Source of the DNA: Natribaculum luteum
GTDB taxonomy: Archaea; Halobacteriota; Halobacteria; Halobacteriales; Natrialbaceae
Direction: 5' to 3'
Assembly (NCBI RefSeq): GCF_023008545.1
Contig: NZ_CP095397.1
Span: forward strand, 1,488,001 to 1,552,000
DNA: 64,000 nucleotides
Within the stretch, counting starts at the first letter, position 1, and each line of letters starts with the position of its first letter. The notes beneath the pieces are model-generated. The model made no database searches. It was not told the origin of the DNA and was given only the letters and a program-made list of their open reading frames with translations. Both the position numbers and the translations under genes were made by a program. This document shows, one piece after another, positions 23,992-33,273 of the stretch.

Positions 23992-25067
23992 TGGCGGTCG
24001 ACACGGAGCACGAAACGGACGACGCCGCGGAGACCGTCACCGCGTCGGTCGTCGGCGCGAGCGGCTTCACCGGCGGCGAACTGCTTCGGCTGCTGGCCGG
24101 CCACCCCAACTTCGAGCTTGCCGAGGCGACGAGTCGCTCCTACGCCGGCAAGAGCGTCGGCTCGAAGCACCCGCCGCTTCGCGGGACCGACCTGCGATTT
24201 ACGGAACCCGACGACCTCGAGTCCGTCGACGTCCTCTTCGCCGCGACGCCACACGGCGTCTCGATGGGGCAGATCGACGAGTTCTTCGACGTCGCCGACA
24301 CCGTCGTCGACCTCTCGGCCGACTTTCGGCTCGACACCGAAGAACAGTACGACGAGTGGTACGACGGCCACGACGCGCCGGAGTACCTCGAGCGCGCGGA
24401 GTACGCTCTCCCCGAGATCAACCGGGAGAACCTCCCCGGTGCCGAGTTGATCGCCGGCGGCGGCTGTAACGCCACCGCGACGATCCTCGGGCTGTACCCG
24501 CTGGTCGAGGCCGGCATCGTCGACGGCGACCAGCAGATCGTCGTCGACGTGAAAGTCGGCTCCTCGGAGGGAGGCGCGGGCGGCGGCGAGGCCTCGAGCC
24601 ACCCCGAGCGGTCGGGTGTCGTCCGGCCGTACGCGCCGACTGGCCACCGCCACGAGGCCGAGATCGAGCAGTTCCTCGACACTTCGGTCGCGTTCACGTG
24701 CCACGCAGTCGACATGGTCCGTGGCGCGAGCGCGACCAGCCATGTCTTCCCCTCGGGGCCGGTCTCGAAGGGCGACCTCTGGAAAGCGTACAGGGGAGCG
24801 TACGAGGACGAACCGTTCGTCCGCATGGCCGCCGGCGGCTCGGGCGTCTATCGCTACCCCGAGCCCAAGGCCGTCGCGGGCACGAACTACGCCGAGGTCG
24901 GCTTCGAACTCGACCCCTCGAACAAGCGCGTCGTGGTCTTCTCGGCCATCGACAACATGATGAAGGGATCGGCCGGGCAGGCGGTCCACGCCGCCAACGT
25001 CGCGCTCGGCTTCGAGGAGACGGCTGGACTCGACTTTGCGGGGCTGCACCCCGTGGGAGCACCCTGA
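23991..25067 (+). CDS. argC: N-acetyl-gamma-glutamyl-phosphate reductase type (LysW-linked)
   Basis: This 358-residue protein has an NADP Gly motif VGASGFTGGEL (21-31) and the catalytic Cys in GGGCNATAT (about 159). The His-bearing GHRHEAEIEQF lies near residue 221, and a C-terminal AIDNMMKGSAGQAVH follows. It reduces the LysW-bound glutamyl phosphate to the semialdehyde. An acidic 15-residue head precedes the fold. It overlaps argX by one base and argB follows after four bases. Confidence 0.95.
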   Translation: MAVDTEHETDDAAETVTASVVGASGFTGGELLRLLAGHPNFELAEATSRSYAGKSVGSKHPPLRGTDLRFTEPDDLESVDVLFAATPHGVSMGQIDEFFDVADTVVDLSADFRLDTEEQYDEWYDGHDAPEYLERAEYALPEINRENLPGAELIAGGGCNATATILGLYPLVEAGIVDGDQQIVVDVKVGSSEGGAGGGEASSHPERSGVVRPYAPTGHRHEAEIEQFLDTSVAFTCHAVDMVRGASATSHVFPSGPVSKGDLWKAYRGAYEDEPFVRMAAGGSGVYRYPEPKAVAGTNYAEVGFELDPSNKRVVVFSAIDNMMKGSAGQAVHAANVALGFEETAGLDFAGLHPVGAP

Positions 25068-25071
25068 AACG

Positions 25072-25935
25072 ATGACAACCGTTGTCAAAATAGGTGGTGC
25101 GCGCGCGGTCGACCCCGCGGGTGCGCTTTCCGACGTCGCACAACTCGTCGAAGACGACGAGGACGTCGTCCTCACACACGGCGGCTCGACCGCCGTCGAC
25201 GAGACTCTGGAAGAACTCGGCGAGGAACCGACCTACGTCGAGACGCCCGGCGGCGTCGTCGGGCGTTTCACCGACGAGCGCACGATGGACGTCTTCAAGA
25301 TGGTCATGCCGGGTAAACTCAACACGGACCTGGTCGAAAGCCTCCAGAACGAGGGCGTAAACGCCGTCGGCCTCACCGGCACGGACGGCAAGCTCCTCTC
25401 TGGCAAACGCAAGTCGGCCGTCCGCGTCAAAGAAGACGGCAAGAAGAAGATCAAGCGCGGCGACCACTCGGGCAAGATCGAGTCCGTGAACGCCGACCTG
25501 CTCGAGACGCTGCTCGCCGGCGGCTACACCCCCGTCGTCTCCGTCCCGATGCTCGGAGAGGAGAAGTCGGGCGGCTACACCGCGGTCAACGCCGACGCCG
25601 ACCGCGCCGCCGCGGCAATCGCGGGCGCACTCGAGGCCGACCTCGTCTTGCTGACGGACGTCTCGGGCGTCTACGAGGACCCCGACGACGAGTCGACCCG
25701 CATCGACGCCGCGGAGACGCCAGAGGAGTTCGAGGCCGTCGAGGACGCCGCCGAGGGGTTCATGACCAAGAAGGTCATGGCCGCCGAGGAGGCCCTCGAG
25801 GGCGGGGCCTCGTCGGTCGTCGTTGCGGATGCGAACAGCGAGGAACCGATCTCGAGCGCACTCGAGGGCGACGGCACGACCCTTGCACCCGGCGTGCTCG
25901 CGGACGACGAAGCGGAACCGGAGGCTGCACGATGA
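25072..25935 (+). CDS. argB: [LysW]-glutamate kinase
   Basis: The start is at MTTVVKIGGARAVDP (ATG 25072). The 287-residue amino-acid kinase fold has KIGGARAV (N-terminal Gly loop), HGGSTAVDETLE near 39, a Lys-rich segment KEDGKKKIKRGDHSGKI near 121 and ADADRAAAAIAGALEAD near 172. It phosphorylates the carrier-bound glutamate. Its stop overlaps the argD start by four bases (ATGA). Confidence 0.94.
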   Translation: MTTVVKIGGARAVDPAGALSDVAQLVEDDEDVVLTHGGSTAVDETLEELGEEPTYVETPGGVVGRFTDERTMDVFKMVMPGKLNTDLVESLQNEGVNAVGLTGTDGKLLSGKRKSAVRVKEDGKKKIKRGDHSGKIESVNADLLETLLAGGYTPVVSVPMLGEEKSGGYTAVNADADRAAAAIAGALEADLVLLTDVSGVYEDPDDESTRIDAAETPEEFEAVEDAAEGFMTKKVMAAEEALEGGASSVVVADANSEEPISSALEGDGTTLAPGVLADDEAEPEAAR

Positions 25936-27089
25936 GCGACCTCGATTTCGTCTCCGGCAGCAAGCCGATCGGCATCGAGCGCGGCGAGGGACCGTACCTC
26001 TACAGCACGGACGGCACGGAGTACATCGACGCGGGCGCGAGTTTCGCCTGCACGCCGCTCGGACACAGCCACCCGGCGGTCGTCGAGGCCGTCCAGGAGC
26101 AGGTCGGTCAGTTGACGTTCGTCGACTCTTCGTTTCCCGTCCAGTCGCGCGAGGACGCCTACGCGGCGTTCGTCGCGTCGACGCCCGACGGCCTCGAGTC
26201 GGCCTGGTTCTGTAACTCCGGGACCGAGGCCAACGAGGCTGCACTGAAGTTCGCCCGCTCGGCGACCGGTAACTCGAAGATCGTCGCCGCGACCCGGAGC
26301 TTCCACGGCCGGACGATGGGTTCGCTCGCAGCGACCTGGAAGGACAAGTACAAGAAGCCGTTCGAACCCCTGGCCGGCGGCGTGGAGTTCGTCCCCTACG
26401 GCGACGGCGAGGAACTCGCGGCCGTCGTCGACGACGAGACGGCAGCCGTCATCCTGGAGCCGATCCAGGGCGAAGGCGGGATCAACGTCCCGCCCGCGGG
26501 CTACCTCGAGACCGCCCGCGAGGTCACCGACGAGGCCGGCGCAGCACTCGTCTTCGACGAGGTCCAGACCGGGATGGGCCGGACGGGGTCGATGTGGGCC
26601 TGCCAGAACGCAGGTGTCACACCCGATATCCTCACGACCGCAAAAGGCCTCGGCAACGGTCTACCGGTCGGCGGCGTCGCGGTTCGGGACTGGATCGCCG
26701 ACGGCGCGGCCTCGCACAACTCTACGTTCAGCGGCGGCCCCGTCGTCACTGCGGCGGTCCACGCGACCATCTCGACGCTGGTCGAGGAAGGGTGGCCCGT
26801 CCACGCCGCCGCGATGGGCGACTATCTCATGACGGAACTCGAGGCCAGACTCGGTGACGAGGTCCGCGAGGTCCGCGGTGCGGGGCTGCTCGTCGGCATC
26901 GAGTTGAAACGCGGGGCCAACCGCGTCGCCCGTGACCTGGCGATCGACCACCAGGTGCTGGCGCTGCCGGCGGGACGGACCGTCCTGCGCCTGCTGCCGC
27001 CGCTGGTGACCGACGAGGACGAGGTGGATCAGCTCGTGGACGCGCTGGGCGCGGTCATCGCACCTGACGAACCCGAATCCGACACATGA
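25932..27089 (+). CDS. argD: [LysW]-acetylornithine-type aminotransferase
   Basis: This 385-residue PLP enzyme of aminotransferase class III has GTEANEAALKFAR near residue 97, VFDEVQTGMGRTG near 208 and PLP Lys in TTAKGLGNGLPVGG (about Lys237). It converts the carrier-bound semialdehyde to carrier-bound ornithine. Four-base overlaps on both sides indicate tight translational coupling within the operon. Confidence 0.95.
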   Translation: MSDLDFVSGSKPIGIERGEGPYLYSTDGTEYIDAGASFACTPLGHSHPAVVEAVQEQVGQLTFVDSSFPVQSREDAYAAFVASTPDGLESAWFCNSGTEANEAALKFARSATGNSKIVAATRSFHGRTMGSLAATWKDKYKKPFEPLAGGVEFVPYGDGEELAAVVDDETAAVILEPIQGEGGINVPPAGYLETAREVTDEAGAALVFDEVQTGMGRTGSMWACQNAGVTPDILTTAKGLGNGLPVGGVAVRDWIADGAASHNSTFSGGPVVTAAVHATISTLVEEGWPVHAAAMGDYLMTELEARLGDEVREVRGAGLLVGIELKRGANRVARDLAIDHQVLALPAGRTVLRLLPPLVTDEDEVDQLVDALGAVIAPDEPESDT

Positions 27090-28162
27090 GCGCGAACGCC
27101 GACGCCGAGGCGACGAGCGACGTCCCGACCGAGGAGGCCCGGGAGCTGCTCGTCGACCTCGTCTCGATTCCTTCGCCCTCCCGCGAGGAACGCGAGGCGG
27201 CCAAACGGCTCGTCGACTTCTTCGAGGCCCACGACCGCGAGGTCTGGATCGACGCGGTCGGCAACGTCCGCGCGCCAGCGGACGACGCCGTACTCCTCAC
27301 CTCGCACATCGACACCGTCCCCGGAGACATCCCGGTCGAGGTCGAAGAGACGGGCGACGACGAGATCCTCTGGGGCCGTGGCAGCGTCGACGCGACGGGA
27401 CCGCTCGCCGCGATGGCAGTCGCCGCGGTTCGCACGGGCGTCTCCTTCGTCGGCGTCGTCGGCGAGGAAGTCGACTCGAGAGGGTCACGCTACCTCGTCG
27501 ACGACCGCGACGATGCGCCCGAGGCCGTCGTCAACGGCGAACCCTCCGGGGCAAACGGTATCACGCTGGGCTATCGCGGGTTGATCGCCGGGACCTACGT
27601 CGCGACCAGCGAGTCCGGGCACACCTCCCGGCCGGACCCGAACGCGATCCAGCACGCCGTCCGCTGGTGGTCGGCCGTCGAGGAACGCTTCGAGGGCGAC
27701 GAGTACGAACCGATCTTCGAGCAGGTGACGACCAAGCCGGTCGACATCGAAGGCGGCGTCAGCGAGGACGGCCTCTCCGTCGAGGCGACGATGGACGTCC
27801 AGCTTCGCGTCCCGCCCGCCCTCGACGTCGAGTCCGTCCGCGAAGCCGCGGAGGCCGAACTCGAGGTCGGCACCGTCACCTGGAAGGACAAGGTTCCGCC
27901 GGTGATGATGAGCCCACGCACGGAGGTCGCACGGGCGTTTCGCGTCGCTATCCGCGAGGAAGACGCCGAACCGCGCCTGCTGCGAAAGACCGGGACGAGC
28001 GATATGAACATCTACGCCGGGGCGTGGGATTGCCCGATGGTGACCTACGGACCCGGGAACTCGGACCTCGATCACGCGCCCGACGAGCGGCTCCCGCTGT
28101 CGAAGTTCGACCAGTCGGTCGCGATCCTAGAGCACGTTTCACGAACGCTCAGCGAGGACTGA
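27086..28162 (+). CDS. argE: [LysW]-ornithine hydrolase
   Basis: This 358-residue M20-family metallopeptidase has LLTSHIDTVPGDIP (metal His about 73), WGRGSVDATGPLAA (bridging Asp), VVGEEVDSRGS (catalytic Glu and metal Glu) and a final KTGTSDMN...GPG.S.LDHAPDE metal site. It releases ornithine from LysW. The acidic first 12 residues are haloarchaeal padding. argF starts 22 bases later. Confidence 0.94.
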   Translation: MSANADAEATSDVPTEEARELLVDLVSIPSPSREEREAAKRLVDFFEAHDREVWIDAVGNVRAPADDAVLLTSHIDTVPGDIPVEVEETGDDEILWGRGSVDATGPLAAMAVAAVRTGVSFVGVVGEEVDSRGSRYLVDDRDDAPEAVVNGEPSGANGITLGYRGLIAGTYVATSESGHTSRPDPNAIQHAVRWWSAVEERFEGDEYEPIFEQVTTKPVDIEGGVSEDGLSVEATMDVQLRVPPALDVESVREAAEAELEVGTVTWKDKVPPVMMSPRTEVARAFRVAIREEDAEPRLLRKTGTSDMNIYAGAWDCPMVTYGPGNSDLDHAPDERLPLSKFDQSVAILEHVSRTLSED

Positions 28163-28184
28163 CTACGATTTTACACGACACACA

Positions 28185-29120
28185 ATGACGACAGATACGG
28201 ACGATTCACAGCCGAGGCACTTCCTCGACGTCGACGATCTCTCAGCGGAGGAACTGTTCGCGGTTCTCGACAGGGCAGCGACGTACAAACGCGCCGTCGA
28301 TACCGGCGAGGACCACGCCGAGTTACCCGGGAAGACGCTGGGAATGCTTTTCCAGAAGGCAAGTACCCGCACCCGGGTCTCCTTCGAAACGGGCATGACC
28401 CAGCTGGGCGGACACGCGATCTTCCTCGGGCAAGACGACATCCAGCTCGGCCGGGGCGAGCCGCTGAAAGACACCTCGCGGGCGCTCTCGCGGTACGTCG
28501 ACGTCGTGATGGCGCGGGTGTTCAAACACGAGAACGTCGAGGTACTCGCGGAGTACGCCGACGTCCCCGTGGTCAACGGCCTCACCGACGACGCCCACCC
28601 GTGCCAGACGCTCGCAGACCTCCAGACGATTCGCGAACAGTTCGGCGGCTTCGAGGGCGTCTCCGCGACCTGGATCGGCGACGGCAACAACGTCGCCCAG
28701 TCGTTCGTCCTCGGCTGTGCGATGGCGGGCGTCGACCTCACCGTCGCTACTCCGGAGGAACACGCCGTCGACGAGGCGACCATAGAGCGCGCGGCCGAAC
28801 TCGGGACCGCGCCGGAGACGACGACCGACCCCGTCGAGGCTGTCGCTGGAGCCGACGTCGTCTACACCGACGTCTGGGTCAGCATGGGCCAGGAGGACGA
28901 ACGCGAAATCCGCCTTCAGCAGTTCGACGGCTTTCAGGTCAACGAGGAACTGCTCTCCCACGCCGCCGATCCCGTCGTGATGCACTGTCTACCCGCCCAC
29001 CGCGGCGAGGAGATCACCGACGCTGTCCTAGAGAGCGACCGGTCGATCGTCTTCGACCAGGCCGAGAACCGACTCCACGCCCAGAAAGCACTGCTGGTCT
29101 CGCTTCTCGAGGGCTTTTGA
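28185..29120 (+). CDS. argF: Ornithine carbamoyltransferase
   Basis: This 311-residue enzyme makes citrulline from ornithine and carbamoyl phosphate. STRTRVSFE (about 60-68) binds carbamoyl phosphate. HPCQTLADLQTI follows near 141, and HCLPAHRG (about 267-274) carries the catalytic Cys. There is also an ornithine-site DVWVSMGQE. The short gap to argE holds the AT-rich ACGATTTTACACGACACACA. It is the last gene of the cluster, and the next gene is convergent. Confidence 0.96.
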   Translation: MTTDTDDSQPRHFLDVDDLSAEELFAVLDRAATYKRAVDTGEDHAELPGKTLGMLFQKASTRTRVSFETGMTQLGGHAIFLGQDDIQLGRGEPLKDTSRALSRYVDVVMARVFKHENVEVLAEYADVPVVNGLTDDAHPCQTLADLQTIREQFGGFEGVSATWIGDGNNVAQSFVLGCAMAGVDLTVATPEEHAVDEATIERAAELGTAPETTTDPVEAVAGADVVYTDVWVSMGQEDEREIRLQQFDGFQVNEELLSHAADPVVMHCLPAHRGEEITDAVLESDRSIVFDQAENRLHAQKALLVSLLEGF

Positions 29121-29148
29121 CGGCGTCCATCTTCGACGACCGGGTCGA

Positions 29149-29619
29149 CTACCGGGAGAGCGCCACGTAGGCCACGCCGAGGACGAGCCCGTAGACCACG
29201 TGTCCCACGAGACTCTGCGTGCTGACGTTCGGCACCTCGGGAGCCATCCCGAAGCCGACCGCCGACAGCCAGATCGGCATGACGACGACGGCGAGGATCG
29301 CCCAGACGACGATGCCGTAGGCGACGCCGGCACCTGCCCCCGTCGCGAGGCCGACGTCTGGTTTCTTCGCCGCGACGAGCAACGCCGCGAAGACCACGCC
29401 GAGGATCGCCCCGTGGGAGACGTGGACGATCCACCCGGCGAGTCCGCCCTCGAGGCCGTACATCGCGGGGATCGCGCTTTCGATGACGGGAGTCATCTGC
29501 ATCGTCATCATGACGCCGAAGACGATTCCGCCTGCGATCCCGCCGACGACGCCCGCCTGCCATGGGACGAGGTTCGTTCCAGTCTGTACACCAGTTCGTG
29601 TGGCGGTTTCTGAAGCCAT
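29149..29619 (-). CDS. Haloarchaeal multi-span membrane protein
   Basis: The start is at MASETATRTGVQTGTNLVPW (ATG 29619). The 156-residue protein has about four membrane helices: AGVVGGIAGGIVFGVMMTM, WIVHVSHGAILGVVFAALLV, VAYGIVVWAILAVVVMPIWL and SLVGHVVYGLVLGVAYVAL. A conserved His occurs in HVSHG and GHVVYG. I do not recognise a function. It is convergent with argF, 28 bases away. Confidence 0.7.
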   Translation of the reverse strand: MASETATRTGVQTGTNLVPWQAGVVGGIAGGIVFGVMMTMQMTPVIESAIPAMYGLEGGLAGWIVHVSHGAILGVVFAALLVAAKKPDVGLATGAGAGVAYGIVVWAILAVVVMPIWLSAVGFGMAPEVPNVSTQSLVGHVVYGLVLGVAYVALSR

Positions 29620-29737
29620 ACGAGATCGGTACGACGTGGGTGTGGGTAGCACTGTCTCGGTTGTGTCCGGTCGATCCACGACCGATCGCACTCGAGCGAG
29701 CAAAGCTTCTTGCCGCCGGCAGGTCCAGTATCAGCCG

Positions 29738-29989
29738 ATGCCGGAACCACTTCGGATCGAGGCGGGAGAACTCGATGCAGACGCGATTCTCGAGGCGATC
29801 CACGAAGGACGGCGGGTCGTCATCACGACGACGACACTGGGTGCGGAACACGAGGTGACGCTCCGTCACGACGGCTCGACGTACTACTGTGACACGCCGA
29901 CCCGTCTCCACCGCCACGAAAGCGAGAGCGAGATGCGAACGTGCATCCGAAACATGGGCTACGACAGCGAGCCGACCGACGGCGCGTGA
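29738..29989 (+). CDS. Small hypothetical protein (83 residues)
   Basis: It starts MPEPLRIEAGELDADAILEA (ATG 29738). It is a compact acidic alpha/beta protein (GRRVVITTTTLGAEHEVTLRH, YYCDTPTRLHRH, MRTCIRNMGY). Two Cys and several His could bind metal, but spacing does not match a known finger. The longer frame upstream is antisense to the membrane-protein gene and is not coding. Small conserved haloarchaeal genes of this kind are common; function unknown. Confidence 0.6.
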   Translation: MPEPLRIEAGELDADAILEAIHEGRRVVITTTTLGAEHEVTLRHDGSTYYCDTPTRLHRHESESEMRTCIRNMGYDSEPTDGA

Positions 29990-30047
29990 TCGAGGCCCGA
30001 GCTGCCGAGCCCGTGACGTTTTGATCGATGACTCCCTACAGTGAGAT

Positions 30048-30440
30048 ATGACAGACGGTCCCAGACATCGACTCGGCGAGTTACTGGAACAGCCCGACCC
30101 TCCGTTCGAGAACGTCCTGAGTTGTGTCTTCGGGATCGAAGACCACGAGACGCGGACCTACCTCACCCTGCTTGAGTATCCCGGCAGCACGATCGAGGAA
30201 CTGGCGGACGTTCTCGAACGCGATCGGAGCACGATCAACCGGACGCTCTCGACGCTGTGTGACCGGGGACTGGCACGGCGCGACCGACGGCTCCTCGACG
30301 GTGGCGGCTATGTCTACCAGTACACGGCCGTCCCGCTCTCCGAGGCGAAGGCGTTGCTCCACGACGGCCTCGACGACTGGTCCGAGACGGTCCACGGCGT
30401 CATCGACGACTTCGACGGCGAGCGCCGAATCGACCGGTAA
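30048..30440 (+). CDS. TrmB-like winged-helix regulator
   Basis: This 130-residue protein has a wHTH from about 30 to 100. The segment ENVLSCVFGIEDHETRTYLTLLEYPGSTIEELADVLERDRSTINRTLSTLCDRGLARR has the helix spacing of the TrmB/MarR-like DNA-binding domain, followed by a wing (GGGYVYQYTAVP). There is no sugar-binding domain, so it is a stand-alone regulator. The ligand and targets are unknown. It precedes thrC on the same strand by 47 bases. Confidence 0.8.
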   Translation: MTDGPRHRLGELLEQPDPPFENVLSCVFGIEDHETRTYLTLLEYPGSTIEELADVLERDRSTINRTLSTLCDRGLARRDRRLLDGGGYVYQYTAVPLSEAKALLHDGLDDWSETVHGVIDDFDGERRIDR

Positions 30441-30487
30441 CGCGCAAACCCACCCACTTTTCCCCTTCGACTGCCTCCGCCCGGATA

Positions 30488-31762
30488 ATGAGTCTCAGCC
30501 TGTCTGTCGAACAGCCGGAGACGCCTGCCGAGGCGACCGACGGCGTCTGGCTCGAGTGTATCGAGTGTGGCGAGACGTTCGCACCGTTCGAGGACGTCCG
30601 CTACACCTGCGACGAGTGTGACGGCCTCCTCGAGGTCCGCTACGACGAACTGCCGACGTTCGACGACTTCGACGGCGAGGGCGTCTGGCGGTACGCCGAC
30701 GCGCTTCCCTTCGAGTCGGGCGTCTCGATCCAGGAGGGATCGACGCCGCTGTACGAGGTGCCACGCCTCGAGGAGTCCGTCGGCGTCGAGACGCTGCGAA
30801 TCAAACACGAGGGGATGAACCCCACCGGCTCGTTCAAAGACCGCGGGATGACCGTCGGCGTCGCCGTCGCACGCGAACTCGGCGTCGACCGCCTCGCCTG
30901 CGCGTCGACGGGGAACACGAGCGCCGCCCTCGCCGCCTACGGCACGCGAGCGGACATGGAGACGCTCGTCCTCCTGCCAGCGGGGAAGGTCGCCGCGGGC
31001 AAGGTCGCCCAGGCCAGTCTCCACGGCGCGCGCATCCTCGAGGTCGACGGCAACTTCGACGCCTGTCTCGACGTCGTCCAGGATCTCGCCAGTCGTGGGG
31101 AGGCCTATCTGCTGAACTCGCTGAACCCGTTCCGACTCGAGGGCCAGAAGACGATCGGTCTCGAGATCGTCGAGGCGTTCCAGGCCGACCACGGGACGTG
31201 GCCCGACAGGATCGTCCTCCCCGTCGGCAATGCGGGCAACACGTCAGCGCTGTACAAGGCGTTCCGGGAACTCGTCCAGGCGGGCGAACTCGCGGTCGAC
31301 GAGGTACCCAAACTCACGGGCGTCCAGGCCGAGGGCGCAGCGCCGATGGTCGAGGCGATCGAGAACGACGCCGACGAGGTGCGCCGCTGGGAGGACGTCG
31401 AGACTCGCGCGACGGCGATCCGGATCGGCAACCCGGTGAACGCGCCGAAGGCCCTCCCCGGCATTCGCGAGACCGGCGGGACGGCGATCGCCGTCTCCGA
31501 CGAGGAGATCACCGACGCCCAGCGTGCCCTCGCGGGCGAGGGGATCGGCGTCGAACCGGCTTCCGCTGCCTCGCTCGCCGGTCTCCGGAAACTCCGCGCC
31601 GAGGGCGTCGTCGACGACGACGAGCGCGTCGTCTGTCTCACCACTGGCCACCTGCTCAAAGACCCCGACGCGGCCGCCGCCGCCGGCAACGATCCCGAAC
31701 CGGTCCCGGCTGACACGGACGGCGTCCTCGAGAGCTTAGCGAGCGAGGGCTCGTCGGAGTAG
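30488..31762 (+). CDS. thrC: Threonine synthase
   Basis: This 424-residue PLP enzyme (fold type II) converts O-phosphohomoserine to threonine. An N-terminal zinc ribbon (LECIECGETFAPFEDVRYTCDECDG, about 21-46) precedes the catalytic domain with PLP Lys117 in TGSFKDRGM, STGNTSAALAAYG (phosphate-binding loop region) and PVGNAGNTSALYKAF. The 3' end is part of a 49-base tandem duplication (31718 and 31767) that leaves the stop codon in the first copy. Confidence 0.95.
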   Translation: MSLSLSVEQPETPAEATDGVWLECIECGETFAPFEDVRYTCDECDGLLEVRYDELPTFDDFDGEGVWRYADALPFESGVSIQEGSTPLYEVPRLEESVGVETLRIKHEGMNPTGSFKDRGMTVGVAVARELGVDRLACASTGNTSAALAAYGTRADMETLVLLPAGKVAAGKVAQASLHGARILEVDGNFDACLDVVQDLASRGEAYLLNSLNPFRLEGQKTIGLEIVEAFQADHGTWPDRIVLPVGNAGNTSALYKAFRELVQAGELAVDEVPKLTGVQAEGAAPMVEAIENDADEVRRWEDVETRATAIRIGNPVNAPKALPGIRETGGTAIAVSDEEITDAQRALAGEGIGVEPASAASLAGLRKLRAEGVVDDDERVVCLTTGHLLKDPDAAAAAGNDPEPVPADTDGVLESLASEGSSE

Positions 31763-31797
31763 CTTCGACGGCGTCCTCGAGAGTCTAGCAAGCGAGT
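31718..31797. repeat. Tandem duplication across the thrC stop codon
   Basis: 31718-31748 and 31767-31797 share GACGGCGTCCTCGAGAG followed by near-identical TTAGC/CTAGC and GAGCGAG segments. The offset is 49 bases. The second copy is non-coding, so the 3' end of thrC was duplicated once and the copy drifted. Confidence 0.6.
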
Positions 31798-31887
31798 GAG
31801 CTACATCGGCTGTAAGACCGGCGTCAGACGCGTCTGACGCCCGACTGACTGACTCTTTTCCCCGTTCGTGTGGTACCCGTGTGTGCG

Positions 31888-32232
31888 ATGTCCGTCGAGC
31901 ATCGACCTCCCGACCACCCCGCAGATGAACCGCGAGTACGCACCCAACCCACAGACGACGATGGTCGTCCCCTCGATTCGACACCCGATCGTCGCCCCTG
32001 TCGATCGTCCGCCAGATCCTCGCTCGCCGATCGCATCGAACGTGCGCACCTCCGGGCACGAATCGACGCCCTCGAACGCTCACTGGTCGAGAGTGAACGC
32101 CGCCGACAGGCCGTCGTCGATCAGTACGAACTTGCGCTCGAGGCGTATGACGATCCCTCGGCGGAGACCGACGCGAGCGGCGACGGACTGACCGCTCGAG
32201 TCAGACGACTCTGTTCGACGCTTGGCCGCTAA
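31888..32232 (+). CDS. Hypothetical protein with C-terminal coiled coil
   Basis: This is a 114-residue protein from ATG 31888 (MSVEHRPPDHPADEP). The first ~50 residues are Pro/Asp/Arg-rich and disordered. Residues about 50-85 (LADRIERAHLRARIDALERSLVESERRRQAVVDQYE) form a strong coiled-coil helix. No catalytic motif is seen, and I do not recognise the family. The real start could lie further downstream. It is unlinked in function to thrC. Confidence 0.5.
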   Translation: MSVEHRPPDHPADEPRVRTQPTDDDGRPLDSTPDRRPCRSSARSSLADRIERAHLRARIDALERSLVESERRRQAVVDQYELALEAYDDPSAETDASGDGLTARVRRLCSTLGR

Positions 32233-32391
32233 CGGCCCACACGGGCCCGTCTCAGAGTATTTTCCGCTCATCTCTCTGCTCACTGTCGTCCCGGAAGGTA
32301 TCGCTCTCCGGTATGTTATTTTCTACACTCAACAGTAATATTTTAATAGAATTACAGATTTTAAGACAGATGAGGAAGGCAGCAATCACCA

Positions 32392-33273
32392 ATGGTGGAC
32401 ACCAACGAAGACGTTGTCTGTCCGGAGTGCGGTGGTCGACTGCGGGAGACGTCGACAGAGACGATCTGTGAGGAGTGTGGCCTCGTCCTCGCGGAAGACG
32501 CGATCGATCACGGACCGGAGTGGCGGTCGTTCGACGATGACGACACCGACCGACGACGAACCGGTGCGCCGCTGACTCGCTCGCGCCACGACCGCGGGCT
32601 CTCGACCGAGATTGGCTACGGATCGCAGACCCGACTGACCGGTCGAAAACGCCGGCAAATCGCGAGGATGCGCCGGGAACACAACCGGGCTCGAATCTCG
32701 TCGAAAGCCGACTCGAACCAGGTGTACGGGTTCACCGAGATCGGTCGAATCGTCACCAGGCTCTCGTTGCCGATGGACACCAAAGATCAGGCCTGTACGC
32801 TGTTCAAATCCGCTCAATCGGAGGGACTGCTACAGGGGCGATCACTCGAGGGATTTGCCGCGGCTTCGATCTACGCGACGTGTCGGACGCTCTCGATCGC
32901 CCGGACGATCGACGAAATCGTCGACGTCGCTCGTGCCGACGAAGGCGAACTCAAAGCGGCGTACGACGCGCTCAACCGTGACCTCGGATTGCCAACCGGC
33001 CCGATCGATCCGACCGAATACCTCGCCCGATACGCGTCGAAGCTCGACCTCGACACGGCAGTCGAGCGGCGCGCTCGCGAATACGTCTCGAGGCTCCTCG
33101 AGGCAGGATTGATCAGTGGCCGGAATCCAAGCGGCGTCGCGGCGGCCTGTCTTTACGCCGCCGCCTGCGAACGCGACGGTGAACTCGTTACGCAGACGGA
33201 CGTGGCGAACGTCGCCGGTGTCGCCGCCGTCACGATCCGATCGACCGTTACCGATCTCCGCAAGATCGCCTGA
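32392..33273 (+). CDS. tfb: Transcription initiation factor TFB
   Basis: This 293-residue general transcription factor recruits RNA polymerase to TBP-bound promoters. The N-terminal zinc ribbon has CPECGGRL...CEECGLVL (Cys 10, 13, 29, 32) and is followed by a B-finger/linker (GPEWRSFDDDD). Two cyclin repeats cover about 105-290 and end in VTIRSTVTDLRKIA. Haloarchaea carry several TFBs, and this one cannot be numbered. It is preceded by an AT-rich region (AATATTTTAATAG). It overlaps the convergent MinD gene by 26 bases. Confidence 0.95.
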   Translation: MVDTNEDVVCPECGGRLRETSTETICEECGLVLAEDAIDHGPEWRSFDDDDTDRRRTGAPLTRSRHDRGLSTEIGYGSQTRLTGRKRRQIARMRREHNRARISSKADSNQVYGFTEIGRIVTRLSLPMDTKDQACTLFKSAQSEGLLQGRSLEGFAAASIYATCRTLSIARTIDEIVDVARADEGELKAAYDALNRDLGLPTGPIDPTEYLARYASKLDLDTAVERRAREYVSRLLEAGLISGRNPSGVAAACLYAAACERDGELVTQTDVANVAGVAAVTIRSTVTDLRKIA

